Source: Clostridia bacterium (GTDB lineage Bacteria; Bacillota; Clostridia; Oscillospirales; Acutalibacteraceae). Taken from it: a stretch of DNA of 5,514 bases. Every line of letters begins with the position of its first letter. Positions within the stretch are counted from its first letter, which is position 1. The stretch is from NCBI GenBank assembly GCA_024404065.1, contig JAKSQR010000107.1:1-5514 (forward strand), written 5' to 3'. A program made the position numbers and the translations under genes. Shown piece after piece: positions 1 through 5,514 of this stretch. The notes below the pieces were generated by a model that was not told the origin of the DNA, did no database searches, and saw only the letters and a list, made by a program, of their open reading frames with translations.

Positions 1-32
1 CATTTTGCTGTGGCTTTTTTCTTTTGGTGTTG

Positions 33-70
33 TTTGTAAATATTAGCTAAAAACACCTTGGCAAATATTA
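33..70. repeat. Imperfect 13-bp direct repeat upstream of the promoter
   Basis: Two copies of a TTkGyAAATATTA-like element lie at 33-45 and 58-70 and match at 11 of 13 positions. They are 25 bp apart start to start, and the second ends 12 bp before the -35 hexamer at 83. Position and spacing would suit a pair of regulator half-sites. The region is so AT-rich that chance is a real alternative, and no known operator is recognised. Confidence 0.25.
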
Positions 71-82
71 AAAATCGTATAA

Positions 83-112
83 TTGACCCTTATATGTATA
101 TTTTGTTATAAT
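83..112 (+). promoter_or_regulatory. Sigma-A type promoter with extended -10
   Basis: A -35 element TTGACC (83-88) is followed after 18 bp by a perfect -10 TATAAT (107-112). The -10 is preceded by TG at 104-105, giving the extended TGnTATAAT form. Transcription would start near 118-120, leaving a leader of about 28 nt before the GTG start at 147. It is the only good promoter seen ahead of the four-gene operon. A second TATAAT at 78-83 overlaps its -35 but has only a poor -35 partner. Confidence 0.75.
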
Positions 113-130
113 TATTTTATAAATAAATAA

Positions 131-140
131 GGGAGGGGGA
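131..140 (+). promoter_or_regulatory. Ribosome binding site fixing a GTG start
   Basis: The purine run GGGAGGGGGA lies 6 nt before the GTG at 147. Nearby alternative starts, TTG at 141 and GTG at 143, run into stop codons within a few triplets. The GTG at 147 is therefore the only start consistent with this site and with keeping the N-terminal CPKC zinc-ribbon motif. Confidence 0.75.
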
Positions 141-146
141 TTGTGA

Positions 147-1013
147 GTGAATTGTCCTAAATGTGGTGCGAATATAAAGTTTTATAATCTTAAGCCCAAT
201 TGTTATAATTGTGGTGTAAATATAATGTATTACACTCAGGAGGCGGACCTTGTAAAGGATGCCAAAAAGGCAGAGCTTGAGTTTGCCTCAGCAAGAATTG
301 TAGGGGCTAAATTAAAGGCTGCATTTATAGGTGGCAAGCTGCAAATTGCAAGGCTTGTAAATATTGTGCTTATTATATGTCTTTTACTGCCACCATTTGC
401 TGCATTTCACTTAAATTCACTTGGTCATGAGCTTACCTTTAATATAGGTGGGCTTGGAGCTTATAATATGTTTTCAGATGGGCTTCTGCTTAAATTACCC
501 GCCTTTATTGGCAGCACACTTTATGGTAAGCAGACTATCGAAATCATAGCCCTTTTAGCTTTATTTGTAGTTATAGTTTTGCTTGGTGTGGCTGTATTTG
601 GTTGCTTACTTTTAAGCTTTCTTAATATTAAAAAGAGTGCAAAGGCTATATCAGTGCTTTCGTTTATAGCCGCAGGCTTAAGCATAGTGTTTATTATTGC
701 TTCTATAGTAATTAACGCTGTTACCTCGGGTGCTCTTGCTGATTTCAGCATCGGTGCAGGCTGCTTTTTATCCGTTGTTATTTTCGGCGCAATGGGTATT
801 CTTAATACAATAATCTCTAAAAAAGATATAGAAATAAAATACAGAGTAAATGACCCTGAGCGTAAAGAAATTCTTAAAAAGCTGAAAAAAGGCGAAATTA
901 CTCTTGATGATTTAACCCTTCCTGTATTTGAAACTGAAGAGGAAAAAGAGGCAAGGCTTAAAGCCCTTGAAGAGGCACTTAAAGAGGAAGAGGAGGGCGC
1001 AAAGTATGAGTAA
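147..1013 (+). CDS. Zinc-ribbon, four-TM membrane protein of unknown function
   Basis: I do not recognise a named family. The 288-residue protein starts with a compact zinc ribbon: CxxC at C3/C6 and CxxC at C19/C22, each pair followed by glycine. An amphipathic linker follows (about 30-66). Four hydrophobic segments lie near 68-88, 131-158, 167-190 and 200-223. The C-terminal tail (about 224-288) is highly charged, likely helical or coiled coil, and strongly acidic after residue 259. An even number of membrane segments would put the zinc ribbon and the tail on the same side, most likely the cytoplasm. Such zinc-ribbon membrane proteins are common in Bacillota and often lack an assigned role. 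It is the first gene after the promoter and overlaps the next gene by 8 nt, so it is probably made together with the Big_2-like protein, transporter and phosphoesterase downstream. Translation starts at GTG. A regulatory or scaffold role at the membrane is inference only. Confidence 0.85.
   Translation: MNCPKCGANIKFYNLKPNCYNCGVNIMYYTQEADLVKDAKKAELEFASARIVGAKLKAAFIGGKLQIARLVNIVLIICLLLPPFAAFHLNSLGHELTFNIGGLGAYNMFSDGLLLKLPAFIGSTLYGKQTIEIIALLALFVVIVLLGVAVFGCLLLSFLNIKKSAKAISVLSFIAAGLSIVFIIASIVINAVTSGALADFSIGAGCFLSVVIFGAMGILNTIISKKDIEIKYRVNDPERKEILKKLKKGEITLDDLTLPVFETEEEKEARLKALEEALKEEEEGAKYE
991..996 (+). promoter_or_regulatory. Internal ribosome binding site inside the upstream gene
   Basis: AGGAGG lies 9 nt before the ATG at 1006, inside the purine-rich DNA that encodes the acidic tail of the zinc-ribbon protein. 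It decides the start of the second gene. The in-frame ATG at 928 would add 26 very basic residues that are just the out-of-frame reading of this same purine-rich stretch. Confidence 0.75.
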
Positions 1014-2100
1014 AAAGAAAAATGCTGCCCTCATTGCACTTGGTGTTTTAGCACTGTTTGCAGTTTGTATCGTATGTGTATATTTTTATGCACAGCACAT
1101 TATAAATACCCCTAAATTTGAGGTGCCTGAGGCAGAGCCCGTTAAATCTCTCACTCAGCTTACTGACGATAAAAACGAAATGCTCACTTATGTGAGAACA
1201 GCTTTTTATAACGGAACATACAATCAGACCAATGTTTCAAAATATAAGGAAGCATGGATTGAAGAGGATTCTGTTAATACAGATTTATCTGATGGTGATA
1301 AGAATGTATTTATGCTTTCACTTAAGGGTGCTGCTTCATCAGCAGGTGAGAAGTATAACACTTATGAAAAAACCAATAGTGATGAGCTTACTGTAATGCC
1401 AGAATTCAGCGTGGTAATGAGTGAAATTGATGATTTTACCATCACTCAGGGCATTACTCAGGAGAATGGCGAAATTACTGATGACGATTTCTACTTCTTT
1501 GAGGTTACCATAGGCGAGAGGAATTATCCCCTCTATGACCACATGGCGCTTACCTTTGAGCAGGATGAAAACGCCAGGGTGCTTGACGATATAATCGCAG
1601 GCTTTGCAGATTATCTTGATATAAATAACTGCGAAATCACCGCAAAGGGCTTCAGAGTAAACGGCAAAATAAACCGTATCTTTGACCACATTGAGTATGC
1701 TGAGTTTTATCATACCTACAATATAAATATGCAGGTTAAATTCAAGGGCGATTATGAAACTCTCGGCACAAAGAATATCAGCTTTGATTATACTGTAAAG
1801 GCAAGATATGAATTTACATGGTATGGTGCATATTTTAATGAGAAGGCTATTTATATGAATCCTAAAGACAGTCAGACCTTACCTGCCACAGTAACAGTAA
1901 GGGATGACGCTGAAAAGGGTGATTATGAGCTTAGCTTTACATCCTCTGACGAAACCGTAGTAACTATTGATGAGGATGGCATCATTACTGCTCTTAAATC
2001 AAACGAAAAGCCTGTAACAGTTACCATCACACTTAAATACAGAGGGGCAACCTATACAGATGAGCTTTTCGTAACAGTAACTGATCTGGAGGTGGCATAA
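1006..2100 (+). CDS. Membrane-anchored extracytoplasmic protein with C-terminal Big_2-like domain
   Basis: The predicted product has 364 residues. A short basic N-terminus (SKKK) and a hydrophobic helix at about 7-28 form an uncleaved-type membrane anchor. No lipobox cysteine fits, so a lipoprotein is unlikely. Residues about 30-280 form a soluble, acidic region of mixed character that I cannot assign to a family. Residues about 285-362 resemble a bacterial Ig-like Big_2 domain: alternating beta strands, the SFTSSDETVVTIDEDG core, then ITALKS and a TVTITL strand. Big_2 domains occur in surface adhesins and cell-wall or carbohydrate-associated proteins, so this protein should face outward. The ATG at 1006 is chosen over 928 because of AGGAGG at 991-996 and because it puts the anchor at the N-terminus. 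It overlaps the preceding gene by 8 nt and the next by 1 nt (TAATG), which implies translational coupling. Its job is unknown; presenting or binding a substrate for the transporter is a guess. Confidence 0.85.
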   Translation: MSKKKNAALIALGVLALFAVCIVCVYFYAQHIINTPKFEVPEAEPVKSLTQLTDDKNEMLTYVRTAFYNGTYNQTNVSKYKEAWIEEDSVNTDLSDGDKNVFMLSLKGAASSAGEKYNTYEKTNSDELTVMPEFSVVMSEIDDFTITQGITQENGEITDDDFYFFEVTIGERNYPLYDHMALTFEQDENARVLDDIIAGFADYLDINNCEITAKGFRVNGKINRIFDHIEYAEFYHTYNINMQVKFKGDYETLGTKNISFDYTVKARYEFTWYGAYFNEKAIYMNPKDSQTLPATVTVRDDAEKGDYELSFTSSDETVVTIDEDGIITALKSNEKPVTVTITLKYRGATYTDELFVTVTDLEVA

Positions 2101-3599
2101 TGGCGGATGAAATTAAAACCACACCTTCAAGAAACTTAGGGGATAATATTTACAAAAGCTACAACTATGTAGGCTTCAAGGAAACCTTTGCATATCTTCT
2201 TAATGACTTTTCCAATTCCTTTAACATCAACGGATTTAAGGAAAGATATATATGGGATGTTGTTAAGGTTGACTTCGGTATTGCGGCAATTGTTAATATC
2301 TTTACATCTGCATGGGATGTAATAAATGATGTTATTATTGCAACTATTGTTGATAATACCCGTTCAAGGCTTGGTAAATTCAGACCATACCTTGTAGGTA
2401 TGCAGATTCCCATGACTTTGCTTGGTATGTTTTATTGGGTTATACCCATGTTTTTCCCCAATACAGACGGCACCTATATGCCAAAGCTTATTCTTTATTT
2501 TGCTTTCTGCGTTATTGAGGAAACAGCAGGCACATTTACAAGCATTGCAAAAAGCGGATATATGTCCACCATAACGCCGAATCCTAACGAACGTGTAAGG
2601 CTAATTACCCTTGCAGAGCTTCTCACAGGTATGATGGGCGAGGATTTACCCCGTTACCTTTTCGGCGTTGTGTATGATATGATAAATGCAGGTAAAATCA
2701 AGTGGAAGTTAAGCTCTGCATTTATGGGCTTCGGTGTAATTACCGCAGTAATATCCTCTCTCTTTACTCTTTATTTCTTTATAGTTTCTAAGGAGAGAGT
2801 GCCTCAGTCTATAGACAGACCTAAGGTTAAGGAAGGCTTAAAGGCAATATTTACAAACTACCCCGTACTTCTTATGTGCCTTTCAGATTTCCTTGCAGGC
2901 TTTGCTATAAGCGCAGGTGACGAAAACTACTTTATTGATGTACACGGCTCCTATTCACTTATTACCCTTGCAAACCTGCCATCAGGTCCTAACGGCTCAA
3001 TCAGCTATGCCTTTGTAGGGCCAATGAGACGCAAGTTTTCATCCAAAGCCTTATGGGTAGGCGCAGATATGTATGGCGATATACTCAGCGTAGGCTATTT
3101 CCTGTTTGGTATAACCAATAAAAATTACCTTAAAAAGGTGCCTATGACCATAGCTCTCGGTGTAAGAGAATGGTTTAATAAATGGGCATTCGGCGTAAAT
3201 AAAGTAATAAATGCAGATTTGTGGAATGAAGCAATGGACTACTGCGAGTGGAAAAACGGCTATCGTATGGAGGCCACCACAGGCGTTGCAAAGAGCCTTG
3301 TGCTTAAAATACAGCAGTCCTTTATGAGCTCCGTAAGAAACATAGTAATGAAAAAAATCGGCTATGTTCAGGGCCTTGCCATTGGTACACAGGATATCAG
3401 CACAAAATTCTGGCTTTTTGCCCTCAGCTCTATTATTCCATTTGTTACAGGTATTTTAGGTATAGTACCCAAAATGCTTTGGCCAATAAATCAGAAAAAG
3501 CGAGCACAGATGTATGATGAGCTTGCTCAGAGAAGAAACAAGATGATTACAGAGTATGTTGCTGAGTTTACAGCATCAGAAGGGGAGGAAACTAAATGA
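2100..3599 (+). CDS. GPH/MelB-family MFS symporter, divergent
   Basis: This 499-residue polytopic protein fits the glycoside-pentoside-hexuronide:cation symporter family (MFS_2, MelB-like), usually about 450-500 residues with 12 helices. The clearest mark is the helix II and following loop signature: WDVINDVI at 72-79, then DNTRSRLGKFRP at 85-96. By comparison with MelB from memory, D73 and D77 correspond to the cation-site D55 and D59, and D36 to D19. The second half has the family's DYCEWKNGYRMEA stretch (380-392), and K403 matches MelB K377. The helix IV-V region looks unusual: SIAKSGYMSTIT (148-159) replaces the usual D-x-P-[FY]-W-type motif, and E173 sits where MelB has R149. It therefore probably uses a cation but a different solute from the known sugars. 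RBS GGAGGT is at 2087-2092. It overlaps its neighbours by 1 nt (TAATG) and 4 nt (ATGA). Substrate unknown. Confidence 0.9.
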   Translation: MADEIKTTPSRNLGDNIYKSYNYVGFKETFAYLLNDFSNSFNINGFKERYIWDVVKVDFGIAAIVNIFTSAWDVINDVIIATIVDNTRSRLGKFRPYLVGMQIPMTLLGMFYWVIPMFFPNTDGTYMPKLILYFAFCVIEETAGTFTSIAKSGYMSTITPNPNERVRLITLAELLTGMMGEDLPRYLFGVVYDMINAGKIKWKLSSAFMGFGVITAVISSLFTLYFFIVSKERVPQSIDRPKVKEGLKAIFTNYPVLLMCLSDFLAGFAISAGDENYFIDVHGSYSLITLANLPSGPNGSISYAFVGPMRRKFSSKALWVGADMYGDILSVGYFLFGITNKNYLKKVPMTIALGVREWFNKWAFGVNKVINADLWNEAMDYCEWKNGYRMEATTGVAKSLVLKIQQSFMSSVRNIVMKKIGYVQGLAIGTQDISTKFWLFALSSIIPFVTGILGIVPKMLWPINQKKRAQMYDELAQRRNKMITEYVAEFTASEGEETK

Positions 3600-4669
3600 G
3601 TACAATTAAAAGCGTAGTAGCACTTATTACCGCATTGATTATGGCTTTAGGCACACACCTTGCTCCTTATTTCCGCATCATCAAAGCAGGTGGCATGGCT
3701 AAGCTTTATGAGGATTGGTCAGTTTCCGATGAGTTTACAAAGGATTACTGCACCGAGATTAAGAAAGACCCCAATAAGGATTTCGTTATTCTTAACCTTG
3801 CTGATATTCAGCTTGTAGGCTTAGAGCCATTTAATGAGGATGGCGACTACACATGGAAGACCATTGATAAGCTTGTAGCTGACACAAAGCCCGATTTAAT
3901 TACCCTTACCGGCGATAATGCCACTGCTATGCAGGCTTACGTTGAGGTAATTAAAAAAATAGATAGCTATGGTATTCCATGGGCACCTGTAATGGGCAAC
4001 CATGATGGTCAGAACACAGCAGGTGGCGAAAACTGGTGTGCGCTTCTTTTCTATGAAGCAAAGAATTGTCTCTTTAAGCTTGGTCCAAAAGATATGGGTC
4101 ACGGCAACTATATTATCAACATAACCGAAAATGGTAAGCTTATACATCAGCTCTATATGATGGATACCCACTCAAACACCAAAAAGGGTGACACCCTTAA
4201 TGGTGAGGACGGTTACGATAACCTCTGGCAAAATCAGATGGATTGGTATAAGTGGGCAGTAAACGGCACTACAAAGCTTGAGGGTGGCACAGTACAAAGC
4301 ACAGTAATGATGCACATACCACTTGTAGAGTACGATATAGCCTTCAATGAAGCCTATGATGCAGAAAAAGGTGAGTATAAAGGCGAATATGCTGAAACTT
4401 CTTTTGGCTACAATGGTGAAGGTGAATGCTGTGCAAATAATAATAACGGCTTCTTTACCATCTGCAAAGAGCTTGGTAGCACTAAAGAGATTGTTGTAGG
4501 TCACGACCATAAGAATTGCTCATCCATAGTATATGATGGCATCCGCCTTACATACGGTCTTAAAACAGGTGCAGGCAGCTATCACGTGCCTGAGATGAAT
4601 GGCGGCACTACAATCACAGTTTCATCAGACGGCACCACAGTATCACAGCATCATTACATAACCCCATAA
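3596..4669 (+). CDS. Calcineurin-like metallophosphoesterase, probably exported
   Basis: The 357-residue product carries the ordered motifs of the calcineurin-like phosphoesterase fold (PF00149 type): LADIQL (68-73), LTGDN (104-108), GNHD (134-137), MHIPL (239-243) and GHDHKN (302-307). Predicted dinuclear metal ligands are D70, D107, N135, H240, H303 and H305, with H136 next to the active site. The usual first-motif D-x-H is D-x-Q here, a variant known in CPPED1-like and purple-acid-phosphatase-like relatives, so activity is expected. The family hydrolyses phosphomono- or diesters; the substrate cannot be read from sequence. A short hydrophobic stretch at 7-19, followed by THLAPYF, suggests a signal peptide or membrane anchor. 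Seven cysteines are many for an exported Bacillota protein and leave location open. RBS GGGGAGG is at 3582-3588. The start overlaps the transporter stop (ATGA), and a terminator follows 10 nt after the stop. It may release an importable product from a phosphorylated substrate (inference). Confidence 0.9.
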   Translation: MSTIKSVVALITALIMALGTHLAPYFRIIKAGGMAKLYEDWSVSDEFTKDYCTEIKKDPNKDFVILNLADIQLVGLEPFNEDGDYTWKTIDKLVADTKPDLITLTGDNATAMQAYVEVIKKIDSYGIPWAPVMGNHDGQNTAGGENWCALLFYEAKNCLFKLGPKDMGHGNYIINITENGKLIHQLYMMDTHSNTKKGDTLNGEDGYDNLWQNQMDWYKWAVNGTTKLEGGTVQSTVMMHIPLVEYDIAFNEAYDAEKGEYKGEYAETSFGYNGEGECCANNNNGFFTICKELGSTKEIVVGHDHKNCSSIVYDGIRLTYGLKTGAGSYHVPEMNGGTTITVSSDGTTVSQHHYITP

Positions 4670-4679
4670 AAGCAAAAAG

Positions 4680-4711
4680 AAACTCCGCTTCAGAAACGAA
4701 GCGGAGTTTTT
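4680..4711. terminator. Bidirectional intrinsic terminator between convergent operons
   Basis: A perfect 12-bp inverted repeat, AAACTCCGCTTC (4680-4691) and GAAGCGGAGTTT (4698-4709), encloses a 6-nt loop. On the plus strand the T-run at 4707-4711 completes a terminator for the phosphoesterase operon. On the minus strand the A-rich stretch at 4668-4681 becomes CTTTTTGCTTTT after the stem, so the same hairpin can stop transcription from ktrA, whose stop codon is 11 nt away. Confidence 0.92.
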
Positions 4712-4722
4712 AATATTAAATA

Positions 4723-5421
4723 TCAAAGCTTTTTGTAATCCTCAACTGCATCCTTAACCTTGAAAAGCTTATCAAGGCTCTTGATGTGACCGAGTACAAG
4801 TATAACCTGCTTTTCTTTAAGCACCGTGTTTGAGCCTATATCTGTATTAAGGCTTTCCTTACCATCAGCCTTCTCTTTAATACCAAGTATATTTACGCCG
4901 TATTTATTTCTTGCATCAATTTCGGTAAGGGTTTTATTATCCCACTTTGCAGGCACCTCAACCTCAATTATAAGGTGCTTTTCGTCAATACCGATGTAAT
5001 CAAGCACATGGTCGTGAGTGCTTCTTATAGCAGTCCATTTAGCCATCTGCTCCTCAGGATGTACAACGTGTGTAGCTCCGTGCTTGCCAAGGAATTTTGC
5101 GTGAATATCAGTATTTGCACGGGCAATAATGGTTAATTTACCATCACTTAATTCATTTACAAGGTCGCAGGTTTCAAGTGAATTCTGAAAGTTTGCACCT
5201 ATGGCAATAATACAAGCATCATAGTTTTTAATGCCTAAAGTTACAAGGAAATCTCTGCTTGTGCTGTCACCGATTCTTGCGTCTGTAACGTATGGAAGCA
5301 CAGCATTAACCTTTTCTTCGTTATGGTCAATAGCCATAACATCCGCATTCATATCATAAAGCTTTTTGGCAACATTCTGTCCGAATTCGCCAAGACCTAT
5401 AAGCAAAATTGATTTAGCCAT
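4723..5421 (-). CDS. ktrA: KtrA, RCK regulatory subunit of Ktr potassium uptake system
   Basis: The 232-residue protein has the two-domain RCK architecture of KtrA/TrkA proteins. The N-terminal RCK_N Rossmann domain (about 1-125) shows the GLGEFG dinucleotide loop at 9-14, the acidic residue D32 after strand 2, IGANFQ (74-79) and HPEEQMA (121-127). The RCK_C domain follows (about 145-232), with KYGVNILGIK and a closing VILVLGH strand. A single RCK_N/RCK_C unit of about 220-230 residues fits Bacillus-type KtrA rather than the double-length TrkA of proteobacteria. KtrA forms a cytoplasmic octameric ring that gates the KtrB channel in response to ATP/ADP; in Bacillota the RCK_C domain can also bind c-di-AMP. 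The start is set by AAGGAGA at 5426-5432, just upstream of the ATG. The ktrB stop lies 12 nt upstream, so the two genes are co-transcribed in the order ktrB-ktrA. Nothing odd is seen in the motifs. Confidence 0.93.
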   Translation of the reverse strand: MAKSILLIGLGEFGQNVAKKLYDMNADVMAIDHNEEKVNAVLPYVTDARIGDSTSRDFLVTLGIKNYDACIIAIGANFQNSLETCDLVNELSDGKLTIIARANTDIHAKFLGKHGATHVVHPEEQMAKWTAIRSTHDHVLDYIGIDEKHLIIEVEVPAKWDNKTLTEIDARNKYGVNILGIKEKADGKESLNTDIGSNTVLKEKQVILVLGHIKSLDKLFKVKDAVEDYKKL

Positions 5422-5433
5422 ATTATCTCCTTT

Positions 5434-5514
5434 TTAACCTATGGTAAGGTCCTCTTTGGGGTATTGTGAAACTGCAGTTTTTGTATTGCTTACTGCGGCA
5501 AATATAAGTGTAAG
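5434..5514 (-). CDS. ktrB: KtrB C-terminal end (partial, cut by window edge)
   Basis: The minus strand reads open from the window edge for 26 codons to a TAA at 5434-5436. The peptide begins LTLIFAA and ends QYPKEDLTIG. This matches the typical end of KtrB/TrkH-type potassium transporters: the last membrane helix starts with GPLTL and the protein closes with a YPEE...IG-like tail. The rest of the gene, including the pore loops, lies outside the window. KtrB is the membrane channel-like subunit that KtrA controls, and the direct adjacency to ktrA supports the call. The fragment is too short to judge whether the gene is intact. Confidence 0.8.
   Translation of the reverse strand, partial: LTLIFAAVSNTKTAVSQYPKEDLTIG

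Noticed and set aside
11..25. T-run after GGC near the left edge, possibly the end of a terminator of an upstream gene
   Set aside because: The left arm of any stem would lie outside the window, so the hairpin cannot be shown.
26..57. Inverted repeat GGTGTT / AACACC in the leader
   Set aside because: It has only 6 bp of pairing with a 20-nt loop in AT-rich DNA, which is too weak to call as an operator or structured RNA.
58..83. Alternative promoter TTGGCA / TATAAT
   Set aside because: The hexamers are only 14 bp apart, too close for sigma-A; the pair at 83-88 and 107-112 is far better.
521..751. Minus-strand open frame inside the zinc-ribbon gene
   Set aside because: It lies wholly opposite a well-supported gene, has no convincing ribosome binding site and its translation shows no domain.
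928..1005. In-frame upstream ATG that would lengthen the second protein by 26 residues
   Set aside because: The extension is almost all Lys, Arg and Leu, the out-of-frame reading of the purine-rich acidic tail of the first gene. The ATG at 1006 has a well-placed AGGAGG and gives a sensible N-terminal anchor.
1339..1713. Minus-strand open frame inside the Big_2-like protein gene
   Set aside because: It is an antisense shadow of the real coding frame, with no recognisable motif.
2165..2413. Minus-strand open frame inside the transporter gene
   Set aside because: It lies antisense to the conserved GPH signature, which explains the sequence fully.
3896..4510. Two minus-strand open frames opposite the phosphoesterase
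   Set aside because: The plus strand carries all catalytic motifs in order; the antisense translations are hydrophobic shadows without motifs.
4723..5421. TrkA of the proteobacterial type
   Set aside because: There is only one RCK_N/RCK_C unit of 232 residues and a KtrB-like gene end next door, which fits KtrA better than double-length TrkA.

Overview
The window looks like a chromosomal segment of a low-GC Bacillota bacterium, probably an anaerobic Clostridia-type organism. The evidence is AT-rich DNA, strong GGAGG-type ribosome binding sites, tightly overlapping genes, a Ktr-type potassium system close to the Bacillus form, and a Big_2-like domain. This placement is inference; no rRNA or marker gene is present to settle it.

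Layout. Bases 1-146 are an AT-rich leader that ends in a convincing sigma-A promoter with an extended -10 element, followed by a GTG-initiated gene. From 147 to 4669 four plus-strand genes form one operon with overlapping junctions of 8, 1 and 4 nt. They are (1) a protein with an N-terminal zinc ribbon and four membrane segments, (2) a membrane-anchored extracytoplasmic protein ending in a Big_2-like Ig domain, (3) a GPH/MelB-type major facilitator symporter, and (4) a calcineurin-like metallophosphoesterase with an N-terminal hydrophobic segment. A 12-bp hairpin terminator at 4680-4711 closes the operon. A-runs on its other side let it also serve the genes converging from the right. On the minus strand, 4723-5421 encodes KtrA, the RCK gating subunit of a potassium transporter. 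It is preceded 12 nt upstream by the last 26 codons of its membrane partner KtrB, which is cut by the window edge.

How the genes may work together. The ktrB-ktrA pair is a standard regulated K+ uptake system. The four-gene operon is the unusual part. It joins an apparently exported phosphoesterase, an anchored surface protein, a divergent secondary transporter and a zinc-ribbon membrane protein. One reading is that a phosphorylated compound is dephosphorylated outside the membrane and the product is imported. The substrate is unknown, and the transporter appears to have lost some residues used for sugar binding in MelB. No mobile element, CRISPR array, tRNA or rRNA was seen.
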